A stretch of 64,000 nucleotides of DNA from Phycisphaerae bacterium RAS2 (GTDB lineage Bacteria; Planctomycetota; Phycisphaerae; UBA1845; UTPLA1). The number at the start of each line of letters is the position of its first letter. Position 1 is the stretch's first letter. The stretch is taken from contig CP036352.1 of assembly GCA_007753915.1 (NCBI GenBank), positions 248,001 through 312,000 of the forward strand, read 5' to 3'. Under the pieces are notes generated by a model. It had not been told where the DNA came from and ran no database searches. It saw only the letters and a list, made by a program, of their open reading frames with translations. This document shows positions 53,266 to 59,722 of this stretch, in pieces. Both the position numbers and the translations under genes were made by a program.

Positions 53266-54039
53266 ATGGTGCAGACCGAGACGAACGTCAAAGCGGCGTG
53301 GAAACAGTACAAGAAGGAACCGACGCAGGAGCTGCGAAACCAGCTCATCGAGCAGTACATGCACATCGTGCGGTTCAATGCCGAGCGCGTGCATGCCAAG
53401 CTGCCGACCGAGGTCGACGTGGACGATCTGATCTCGGCGGGCATGTTCGGCCTGATCGACGCGATCGACGCGTTTGACCTGGAACGCGGCGTGAAGTTTG
53501 AGACGTATTGCTCGCCGCGCGTCCGCGGTGCGATTCTCGATGAACTTCGCTCCATGGACTGGGTGCCGCGGCTCGTGCGCAACCGGTCGCAGAAGATTCA
53601 AAGCGCCACCAAGGCCCTGCAGAGCGAGCTGGGACGCATCCCCAGCGAGCGCGAAGTGGCCGAGCGCATTGGTGTCTCGGCCGAGGAATACGACCGAATG
53701 TCGCGCGATTCGCTGGCGGTCTCAATGACCAGTCTGTCGCGCAAGGCGTACGGCGGCGATTCATCGCGCGACCTGACGGAAATCGACGTCATCAAGGACG
53801 AGAGCGCCGAGAACCCGATCAAGGAATTGCAGAAGGCGGACCTCAAGCAATTGATCCAGAAAGGCCTTTCATCCACGGAGCGCCTGATTCTGATCCTGTA
53901 TTACTATGAAGAGATGACGATGAAGGAGATCGGCCTGACGCTGGACCTGTCGGAGAGCCGCGTCAGTCAGATGCATTCTGCGATCGTGGATCGGTTGCGA
54001 TTCCAGCTTCGCCAGCGCGACAAGGAGTTTCGCCTTTGA
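53266..54039 (+). CDS. fliA: RNA polymerase sigma factor FliA (sigma-28)
   Basis: A 257-residue sigma factor of the FliA/WhiG group. Region 2: EVDVDDLISAGMFGLIDAIDAFDLERGVKFETYCSPRVRGAILDELRSMDWVPR; region 3: RKIQSATKALQSELGRIPSEREVAERIG; region 4: ERLILILYYYEEMTMKEIGLTLDLSESRVSQMHSAIVDRLR. All blocks are typical of flagellar sigma factors. It directs late gene expression (flagellin, stators, chemotaxis), none of which is in the window. The start at 53266 is behind GCAGGAG. An anti-sigma FlgM was not found. Confidence 0.93.
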   Translation: MVQTETNVKAAWKQYKKEPTQELRNQLIEQYMHIVRFNAERVHAKLPTEVDVDDLISAGMFGLIDAIDAFDLERGVKFETYCSPRVRGAILDELRSMDWVPRLVRNRSQKIQSATKALQSELGRIPSEREVAERIGVSAEEYDRMSRDSLAVSMTSLSRKAYGGDSSRDLTEIDVIKDESAENPIKELQKADLKQLIQKGLSSTERLILILYYYEEMTMKEIGLTLDLSESRVSQMHSAIVDRLRFQLRQRDKEFRL

Positions 54040-54070
54040 CGCGGCGGGGCAAACAATGCGGCGCCTCTTG

Positions 54071-54087
54071 ACGGGCGAGACGCCCGT
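54071..54087. repeat. GACGGGCGAGACGCCCGT-type hairpin after fliA
   Basis: Seven-base perfect arms ACGGGCG / CGCCCGT with loop AGA, 31 nt after the fliA stop. Looks like a member of a common intergenic palindrome family; no T-tract follows. Confidence 0.55.
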
Positions 54088-54115
54088 ACCACCCATTGAT
54101 TCAGGTGTTTGAATC

Positions 54116-54445
54116 GTGTCCGCTATTCCCCCCAACGCCATTGCCTCGGTGCTCCAGTCGGGCGTCGTGCAGCGCGACGCCGCGAAAGACGTGGATGCCG
54201 CCAAGCAGGCCTCAACCGAGACGACGCGCAGGCTCACCGGCGGGCCGGACGCGCTCGTCGAGCTTGAAGTCGAAGCCACCGATACCGACACACAGATCCA
54301 TTCTGAATCCGGCGGCGGCACCGGGGGCCAGGGCCGACACGACGGGAATCCCGAAGAAGAGTCGACGGCCGAAGAGGTTGCCGACGACGACACGGGCGTG
54401 ACCGTGGACGATTCCGGTCGCGTGCACATCGACTTGTCGGCTTAG
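54116..54445 (+). CDS. small acidic hypothetical protein at the end of the flagellar locus
   Basis: A 109-residue hydrophilic protein with a GTG start. Its body is rich in Asp, Glu, Thr and Gly, the C-terminus reads DDTGVTVDDSGRVHIDLSA, and no membrane or known motif is visible. Disordered acidic proteins of this size near fliA could be regulatory (FlgM-like) but I see no FlgM signature. It may also end the operon by chance. Confidence 0.45.
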   Translation: MSAIPPNAIASVLQSGVVQRDAAKDVDAAKQASTETTRRLTGGPDALVELEVEATDTDTQIHSESGGGTGGQGRHDGNPEEESTAEEVADDDTGVTVDDSGRVHIDLSA

Positions 54446-54465
54446 TTCGTCACGATGACCCACCG

Positions 54466-54777
54466 TTACCCGGGCGGCGTGGTTCGACTGCTCCAGTAGC
54501 CCGGTCTGCGATGAAGATGGGCCACGGCAATGACTTGGATACGTTGCTCCAGGTCGCGGTAGACGATCGCAAACGGAAAGCCGTGAACGTAACACTGACG
54601 TGTGCCGCATTGGCCGGCAGGCCAGCGCTTCGGACCCCCGCGGATTCAGTCGATGCAAGCCTCAAACTCATGAGCAAAGCGATCGGCAGCTGATTTACTT
54701 CGGAGTGCGGACCACGCCTTGGCACGGAGCGCTTCGTCCAGAGCCTCTGGGTGGTATTCGACCGCCTGCGCAGTCAC
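54466..54777 (-). pseudogene. ParE/RelE-family toxin with an in-frame stop at codon 44
   Basis: Read from the GTG at 54777 the frame gives AVEYHPEALDEALRAKAW, then at codon 44 (54648-54646) a TGA, and then continues in the same frame without shift to the TAA at 54466. The second half has RWPAGQCGTRQCYVHGFPFAIVYRDLE and AHLHRRPGYWSSR, the C-terminal signature of RelE/ParE toxins. A single change in CGA would create the TGA, so this is a one-step nonsense mutation or a sequencing error. The start is 5 nt after the antitoxin stop. Other genes here use TGA as a normal stop, so recoding is unlikely. Confidence 0.75.
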
Positions 54778-54781
54778 TCGT

Positions 54782-55003
54782 TCAACCTTTGATTCGCAGG
54801 ATCGCTTCGGAGTGGGGTATCGGCGCAACGGAACCGTGATCCAGCTCCGCAATGCGCCTGCTAACCTCGGCGTCCCAGGCAGATCGAGTCTCCTCGACCG
54901 AGTCGCTATCGAGGCTTTCGATCAATCGCGCCGCCAGGCCCGCTCGATCACCCGCCGGGAGCGACATATCAGATTCCAGCAGTTTGCGTGCGTCGGTCGT
55001 CAT
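54782..55003 (-). CDS. addiction-module antitoxin (Unstab_antitox / RelB-like)
   Basis: A 73-residue protein. The stretch LPAGDRAGLAARLIESLDSDSVEETRSAWDAEVSRRIAELDHGSV closely matches the small 'addiction module protein' family (Pfam Unstab_antitox), whose members have L..eeR..L...L..SL and W..E...R. It neutralises the ParE-like toxin encoded immediately downstream, which is broken here. The antitoxin frame itself is intact. Confidence 0.75.
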   Translation of the reverse strand: MTTDARKLLESDMSLPAGDRAGLAARLIESLDSDSVEETRSAWDAEVSRRIAELDHGSVAPIPHSEAILRIKG

Positions 55004-55064
55004 GATGTGTATATTTTAGCCGCAGTTCTGACAGACTCAATTGCACGGGGTGACTCATCAGCCC

Positions 55065-56318
55065 TTATCGGTCCAGCTCCGCCGCGATGATGTTCAGGCT
55101 GCCCAGAACGGCGACGATGTCGCTGATGCAGTGGCCGACGATGAGCTTCGGGAAGATCTGGTAGTTGATGAAGCTCGGCGGGCGGCAGCGGGCGCGGTAG
55201 GGCATGTTGCCGCCGTCGCTGGCGAGGTAGAAGCCCAGTTCGCCGTTGGCGGTTTCGTTGACGCCGTAGGCCTCGCCGATGGGCGGCTCAAATCCGCGGT
55301 TGGTCATGATCTTCTCGAAGTGATGGATCAATCCCTCGATGGAGAAATAGACTTCGCGCTTGTCGGGCAGGGCGGTCTTGGCGTTGGGCAGAACGTTGAC
55401 CGGCCCGGCAGGAATATTATCGACAAGTTGCTTGATAATGTGCATCGACTGCCGCACTTCCTCCAGTCGAACGAGGTAGCGGTCGAACACGTCGCCGCCC
55501 GTGGCGATGGGCACCTTGAAATCCACGCCGCGGGAACCCTTGCCATCCCAGTTGTCGGCGTAGCACAGGTAGGGCTCGTCCTTGCGCAGGTCGCGCACGA
55601 TGCCGGCCGATCGCGCCAGCGGGCCGGTCCAGCTCCAGGCGATGGCGTCCTCTCTTGAAATCACGCCGATGCCCCGCGTGCGTTCGACGAAGATGCGATT
55701 GCGCGTAAGCAGCGATTCGAAATCGCCCAGGGCGTTCGGCAACCGCTGGATGAAGGCTGTCACATGGCCGGGCCATTCCGGCGGGATGTCGTACATCAAT
55801 CCGCCGACGCGCGTGTAACTCGTGGTGAACCGCGCCCCGCAGACCTCTTCAAACAGATCGTAGATGTATTCGCGCTCGTTGAAGGCGTAGAGGAACGCCG
55901 TGAAGCCGCCCAGATCGAGGCCGGCCGTGCCGATGCAGAGCAAGTGGTCCTGAATCCGTGCCAACTCGGCGATGATCGTGCGGATGGCCTTGCATCGCGG
56001 CGTCAGCTCGATGCCGAACAGTTTTTCGCAGGCGGTGTGCCATGCGATGTTGTTGGCCATCGGGCTGATGTAGTTCATTCGATCGGTGACGACGACGTAC
56101 TGGTCGTAGTTCAGGTGCTCGCCGAGCTTCTCGAAGCCGCTGTGCAGGTAGCCGATGTGCGGGGTGCATCCGACGACGGTCTCGCCGTCAAGCTCGAGCA
56201 CGAGCCGCAGGGTGGTGTGCGTGGCGGGGTGCTGCGGGCCGAAGTTGAGGGTCCAGAGATCGCCGCCGAGGTCATCGCGCTGGAGCGTCGTCGGTTGAAT
56301 GTCGGTGAGGGTGGTCAT
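55065..56318 (-). CDS. nuoD: NADH-quinone oxidoreductase subunit D
   Basis: A 417-residue subunit of respiratory complex I (peripheral arm, close to the quinone site). LNFGPQHPATHTTLRLVLELDGETVV, PHIGYLHSGFEKLGEHLNYDQYVVVTDRMNYISPMANN and the C-terminal AVLGSLNIIAAELDR are family hallmarks; the His and Tyr that line the quinone pocket (GPQHP and the Tyr in NYDQY) are present. The start at 56318 matches the family; the extra 45 residues upstream would come from repeat DNA. No other nuo gene is next to it. Confidence 0.92.
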   Translation of the reverse strand: MTTLTDIQPTTLQRDDLGGDLWTLNFGPQHPATHTTLRLVLELDGETVVGCTPHIGYLHSGFEKLGEHLNYDQYVVVTDRMNYISPMANNIAWHTACEKLFGIELTPRCKAIRTIIAELARIQDHLLCIGTAGLDLGGFTAFLYAFNEREYIYDLFEEVCGARFTTSYTRVGGLMYDIPPEWPGHVTAFIQRLPNALGDFESLLTRNRIFVERTRGIGVISREDAIAWSWTGPLARSAGIVRDLRKDEPYLCYADNWDGKGSRGVDFKVPIATGGDVFDRYLVRLEEVRQSMHIIKQLVDNIPAGPVNVLPNAKTALPDKREVYFSIEGLIHHFEKIMTNRGFEPPIGEAYGVNETANGELGFYLASDGGNMPYRARCRPPSFINYQIFPKLIVGHCISDIVAVLGSLNIIAAELDR

Positions 56319-56327
56319 GCGAGGGGC

Positions 56328-56333
56328 ATTGTA
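56328..56333 (-). promoter_or_regulatory. possible -10 (TACAAT) close to the nuoD start
   Basis: TACAAT on the minus strand ends 9 nt before the nuoD ATG. No good -35. Similar to the hpt and deaminase arrangements, where the -10 nearly touches the start codon. Confidence 0.4.
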
Positions 56334-56353
56334 GCTGGGGTGGGGAATGGGGG

Positions 56354-56393
56354 GAAACGTCGAAAAGTCGAAACGTGGAAAAGTCGAAACCTG
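56354..56393. repeat. octamer array GAAACGTC upstream of nuoD
   Basis: Five 8-nt units (GAAACGTC, GAAAAGTC, GAAACGTG, GAAAAGTC, GAAACCTG). The cleanest member of the octamer family in the window. Confidence 0.8.
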
Positions 56394-56414
56394 GAGTGGG
56401 GAGCGAGTGCGGGT

Positions 56415-56458
56415 GGTGCGTCGAGTCGAGGATCCGCCGTAGTGGAGACGCACCCTAC
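56415..56458. repeat. 44-nt dispersed repeat, copy 2 (inverted relative to 24817)
   Basis: Reverse complement of 24817-24860 with about three differences. Ends GGTGCGTC and GACGCACC can pair. Confidence 0.7.
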
Positions 56459-56481
56459 GGCTTGTTGATCCTGATGTGCGT

Positions 56482-56547
56482 GGTGGGCGGTGCCCACCCT
56501 ACGGGTCGTTGTTCCTTGCATGGGTGGTGGGCGGTGCCCACCCTACG
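56482..56547. repeat. two identical REP-like elements (GGTGGGCGGTGCCCACC)
   Basis: Identical 22-nt copies at 56482-56503 and 56526-56547, each with 7-bp perfect arms GGTGGGC / GCCCACC and loop GGT, ending in CCTACG. They are the same family as 286-353, in reverse orientation, and sit between nuoD and the antiporter gene. Confidence 0.8.
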
Positions 56548-56548
56548 C

Positions 56549-56583
56549 CACTGCTCACTGGTCACTGGTCACTGCTCACAGGA
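56549..56583. repeat. heptad array overlapping the antiporter stop codon
   Basis: CACTGCT, CACTGGT, CACTGGT, CACTGCT, CACAGGA. The last units overlap the stop codon of the antiporter gene (stop at 56576-56578 on the minus strand). Confidence 0.75.
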
Positions 56584-57973
56584 ACAGGAACATGACGGCG
56601 CAAAAGACCGGGATCAGGATGCAGACGCTGTATCCCATGTAGCCGAAGAACGAGGGCATCTTGATCTTGGCGTGTTCGGCGATGGACTTGACCATGAAGT
56701 TCGGTCCGTTGCCGATGTACGTGTTCGCGCCCATGAAGACCGCGCCGAGGCTGATGGCGATGAGCAGGTCCTCGCGGATGAAGTGGCCGCTTAGCAGTTG
56801 CAGAATGCCGGGGCCGGGTTCGTGCGTGAGGGCGTTGGCCGTCTCGAAGAAGACGACGTAGGTCGGCGCGTTGTCGAGGAAACTGGAGAGCGCGCCGGTC
56901 GCCCAGAAGAACTTGTAGGGGGTATCGACGCCGAGGCTGGCCCCCTTCAGGTTGAGAATCTCAATCGGCGCCTGCATGCAGATGAAGATGCCGATGAAGA
57001 GGCACGCGACTTCAAGGATCGCTGTGTAACTGAAATGGTTGGCCGCGCGCACGCCCTTGCCGGTTGAAACCAGCGACAATCCGACGAAGGCGGTTTGCAG
57101 CAGCTCGCGCAGGAAGGGGAACGGCGTCCAGCCGGTACCGAGGAACGGCTTGGTCGGGTCCATCGTGCCCGTCACGAACACCACGCCGGCCAGCCAGAGG
57201 AAGTTGATCTTGCCGTCGATGCCGATGGGCGTGACGCGCGTCTCGTCGAGCGTGACGTCCTGCTTGCTTTCCTTCTTGTACGCAATCGTGTCCCATGCGT
57301 AGTAGATGACCAGCAACACGACGAGGCAGAAGGCCCATTCCTTCCAGAGCTTGAAGGTCCAGAGGAACGGCACCCCCTTTAGGTAGCCGAGGAAAAGCGG
57401 CGGGTCGCCGATGGGCAGCAGGCAGCCGCCGATGTTGCTGACGATGAAGATGAAAAAGATGACGGTGTGCACAACGTGCTTGCGTTCGGAGTTGGTGCGC
57501 AGCACGGGGCGGATGAGCAGCATGGAGGCGCCGGTGGTGCCGATGAAGCTGGCGAGCAGGCCGCCGATGGCAAGGAAGACGGTGTTGGTGATCGGGTGCG
57601 CGGGGATGTCGCCCTTCACGCGAATGCCGCCGGAGATGACGTACAGGCTGAACAACAGCGAGATGAACGGAATGAACTCGCCGAGGATCGCGTGATCGAG
57701 AACCGTGAGGACGGTCCTGATGCCCGGGTCGGTGGCGTGGTCGCCGTGCGCGATGCCGTAACCGCGCATCTGGTAGTAAGCGATGGTCACGAGGCCCAGG
57801 GAGAGGGCCACGATCAGCTTGTTCTTGTTGTGCTCCCACCAGTGCGACGTCTTGTGAATGAGCGGAAGGATGGCGATGCAGAGAAGGAGAATGACGAACG
57901 GGATGACGCTGGCGAGGCCGGGAACGGTTGGTGCGGCGTGGCCGGTTTCGGCAAGAATTGCGCTAGTCAGCAC
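56576..57973 (-). CDS. NhaD/UIT-type sodium:proton antiporter
   Basis: A 465-residue protein with about twelve membrane segments. FIGTTGASMLLIRPVLRTNSERKHVVHTVIFFIFIVSNIGGCLLPIGDPPLFLGYLKGVPFLWT and later SSFLDNAPTYVVFF and GANTYIGNGPNFMV are characteristic of the NhaD-like ion transporter (IT) superfamily group usually annotated as sodium:proton antiporters; the DPP and DNAPT pieces are the two half-membrane hairpins. It would export sodium in exchange for protons. It is transcribed toward nuoD but 257 nt of repeats separate them. Confidence 0.82.
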   Translation of the reverse strand: MLTSAILAETGHAAPTVPGLASVIPFVILLLCIAILPLIHKTSHWWEHNKNKLIVALSLGLVTIAYYQMRGYGIAHGDHATDPGIRTVLTVLDHAILGEFIPFISLLFSLYVISGGIRVKGDIPAHPITNTVFLAIGGLLASFIGTTGASMLLIRPVLRTNSERKHVVHTVIFFIFIVSNIGGCLLPIGDPPLFLGYLKGVPFLWTFKLWKEWAFCLVVLLVIYYAWDTIAYKKESKQDVTLDETRVTPIGIDGKINFLWLAGVVFVTGTMDPTKPFLGTGWTPFPFLRELLQTAFVGLSLVSTGKGVRAANHFSYTAILEVACLFIGIFICMQAPIEILNLKGASLGVDTPYKFFWATGALSSFLDNAPTYVVFFETANALTHEPGPGILQLLSGHFIREDLLIAISLGAVFMGANTYIGNGPNFMVKSIAEHAKIKMPSFFGYMGYSVCILIPVFCAVMFLFL

Positions 57974-58033
57974 GAGGAACCTCCATGTTCCCCAGCACCC
58001 GCATTTATGTTTCGACCAAATAGGCCGGCGACA

Positions 58034-58585
58034 TCAGTCGGTCAGCCACTTGAGGGAGCCGTCTTTGTGGAGTCTGCGAATCCGGGCTTTGACCGATGCC
58101 GCTTCTTCCTTTTCGGCTCGACGAATCAACGCGCCGATTTCGCCTTGTGCCTTCTTCAGGCAGCCTCCCAGCCGTCCCAGCACGCTTAGCGACCAGGCCC
58201 GGACCAGTTTGTTGTCGTCTCCAGCCGTCCCGACGGCAACTTTCCAGAGTGCGAGCTGCGACTTGGTCCCGAGCCGCTCGCTCATCTCCACCCCGTCAAG
58301 CAATTGCAACAGGTGGAGGCGAACCTCCCAGTGACCGGCCTCGGCCAACAGCGCGACCCACTGTTCGGCATGGCCCGCAACAAACTCGTCATCGTCGCGC
58401 GAGCCGTTCAGCAGCAGCCACGTGGCAGCGACCATGAACCGATCCGTGCCGCCGAGCTTCGCGAGCGCCAGCGCGTCGTCGAGCAGACCACGCCGATCAC
58501 GGCAATCCGCCATCGCCCGCTCGAGCGGATCGGTGTGTTTGCCATCGAACTGCTCGCAGACAGTGCGAAGCGCCTTCTTGTTCAT
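58034..58585 (-). CDS. helical-repeat hypothetical protein
   Basis: A 183-residue soluble protein. The chain is a succession of helices with HEAT-like spacing (ALALAKLGGTDRFMVAATWLLLNG, VALLAEAGHWEVRLHLLQLLDGVEMSERL, VRAWSLSVLGRLGGCLKKAQGEI) and a basic tail ending GSLKWLTD. No exact family known to me. The ATG at 58585 is preferred because upstream residues belong to spacer sequence. It lies between the antiporter and the type 3 repeat lipoprotein, all on the minus strand. Confidence 0.55.
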   Translation of the reverse strand: MNKKALRTVCEQFDGKHTDPLERAMADCRDRRGLLDDALALAKLGGTDRFMVAATWLLLNGSRDDDEFVAGHAEQWVALLAEAGHWEVRLHLLQLLDGVEMSERLGTKSQLALWKVAVGTAGDDNKLVRAWSLSVLGRLGGCLKKAQGEIGALIRRAEKEEAASVKARIRRLHKDGSLKWLTD

Positions 58586-58639
58586 CGGGGTTGTCCGTGT
58601 TGAGGCTGTTTGGGTTTGCCGGCGCAGGAGGTGACGCAA

Positions 58640-59623
58640 TTACGGCACCATCCCATCCGTCGGCTGCGTGTCCACGGCATCCCCCACGCCGTCCCCATCG
58701 CTGTCCCCGTTCATCGGGTTCATGTGCCGGGCATGCTCTTCGCCGTCGCCGACGCCGTCGTCGTCGCTGTCGTCGTCCATCGGATCGCTCGTGTGCCCCG
58801 TGAACGGGTTGCCCAGGACCTCCAGCCCGTCCGAGGCCCCGTCGTCATCCGAATCCGAGTCCATCGGATCGATCCCCAGCGCCACCTCCTGGCCATCGCT
58901 CAACCCGTCGCCGTCGCTGTCGGCCTTCACGCCGCTGGTGCCGAGCGCTTTTTCCTCGCCGTCCATCAGGCCGTCGCCGTCGGTGTCGGGGTTCTTCGGA
59001 TCGGTCTTGCAATCATCCTCATCGTCGTCGTCTCCGTCGCCGTCATCGTCCTCGTCGCCATCCCCGTCGCAGTCATCCTCATCGCCATCCTCATCGCCGT
59101 CATCATCGGTGTCGGCGTCCGTCGGGTCGGTGCCCTCTTTCTTCTCCTCGCCGTCATCGGCCCCGTCGTCATCCGTGTCCGCATCCTTCGGGTCCGTGCC
59201 GTCGTCAACTTCGGCGCCGTCCTTCACGTCGTCGTCGTCGGTGTCATCATCGAGCGGATCGGTTTCGAGCGCCAGCTCCTCGCCGTCGTCCAGCCCGTCG
59301 TCATCGCTGTCCGCGTCGAACGGATCGGTCCCCAGCCCGATCTCGTCAATCGTCAGCAATCCATCGCCATCGAGGTCGTGCAGCAGGGCGGCGAGGATGT
59401 CCTCCTCGCTGGGTCCGACCGGCCAGGCGTCGGGCGCGGGTGTCCCCGGAACGGCATCCCACTCATGCGTCGGCGCAGCGCCATCGGGATTCTGCGGCAG
59501 GGCTGCGAGCGGCAGCGCGCCCGGGTTGCACGCACCGAGCACGACGAGCACGCAGAGCGCGACGAGCACGCAGAGAGCCATGAGCTGTGAGCCGTGAGCC
59601 ATGAGCTTTGAGCCTTCAGCCAT
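58640..59623 (-). CDS. lipoprotein of Asp-rich thrombospondin type 3 repeats
   Basis: A 327-residue protein. The hydrophobic leader LCVLVALCVLVVLGAC ends in a lipobox (LGAC), so it should be a lipoprotein. From about residue 85 it is an unbroken run of calcium-binding units such as DSDDDGLDDGEE, DTDDDGADDGEE and DSDGDGLSDGQE spaced by TDP. Start codons at 59623, 59602 and 59581 are all in frame because they fall in a 7-nt array; the first gives the leader a Lys and is used here. Function is likely a calcium-rigidified surface stalk (inference). Follows the giant protein gene on the same strand. Confidence 0.75.
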   Translation of the reverse strand: MAEGSKLMAHGSQLMALCVLVALCVLVVLGACNPGALPLAALPQNPDGAAPTHEWDAVPGTPAPDAWPVGPSEEDILAALLHDLDGDGLLTIDEIGLGTDPFDADSDDDGLDDGEELALETDPLDDDTDDDDVKDGAEVDDGTDPKDADTDDDGADDGEEKKEGTDPTDADTDDDGDEDGDEDDCDGDGDEDDDGDGDDDDEDDCKTDPKNPDTDGDGLMDGEEKALGTSGVKADSDGDGLSDGQEVALGIDPMDSDSDDDGASDGLEVLGNPFTGHTSDPMDDDSDDDGVGDGEEHARHMNPMNGDSDGDGVGDAVDTQPTDGMVP

Positions 59624-59630
59624 GTGCCAT
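59575..59630. repeat. heptad array spanning the lipoprotein start
   Basis: Eight units of GAGCCAT type (GAGCCAT, GAGCTGT, GAGCCGT, GAGCCAT, GAGCTTT, GAGCCTT, CAGCCAT, GTGCCAT). On the minus strand the CAT gives an ATG every three units (21 nt), producing three in-frame starts and the peptide repeat MAEGSKL-MAHGSQL-MAL. Confidence 0.85.
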
Positions 59631-59675
59631 CACCCGTGGGGCATTCACCATCCGCCAACCCCTCATCGTGTTCGA

Positions 59676-59715
59676 CCCTTCAACCCATTCACCCTTTCAC
59701 CCTTGAACCCTCGCA
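59676..59715. repeat. octamer array before the giant protein's 3' end
   Basis: CCCTTCAA, CCCATTCA, CCCTTTCA, CCCTTGAA, CCCTCGCA: five 8-nt units, ending 7 nt beyond the stop codon of the giant protein gene (59723). Confidence 0.75.
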
Positions 59716-59722
59716 CTGTCGC

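Noticed and set aside
54646-54648. The TGA in the ParE-like toxin as selenocysteine or another recoded residue
   Set aside because: No SECIS-like hairpin was recognised just downstream, the position is not a Cys in the family, and other genes in the window end normally at TGA.
58610-59597. Two long plus-strand frames (326 and 309 codons) opposite the type 3 repeat lipoprotein
   Set aside because: They arise because the reverse complement of Asp codons (GAC/GAT) reads as Val, Ile and Ser codons without stops. The hydrophobic or Ser/Pro-rich products are artefacts of the repeats.
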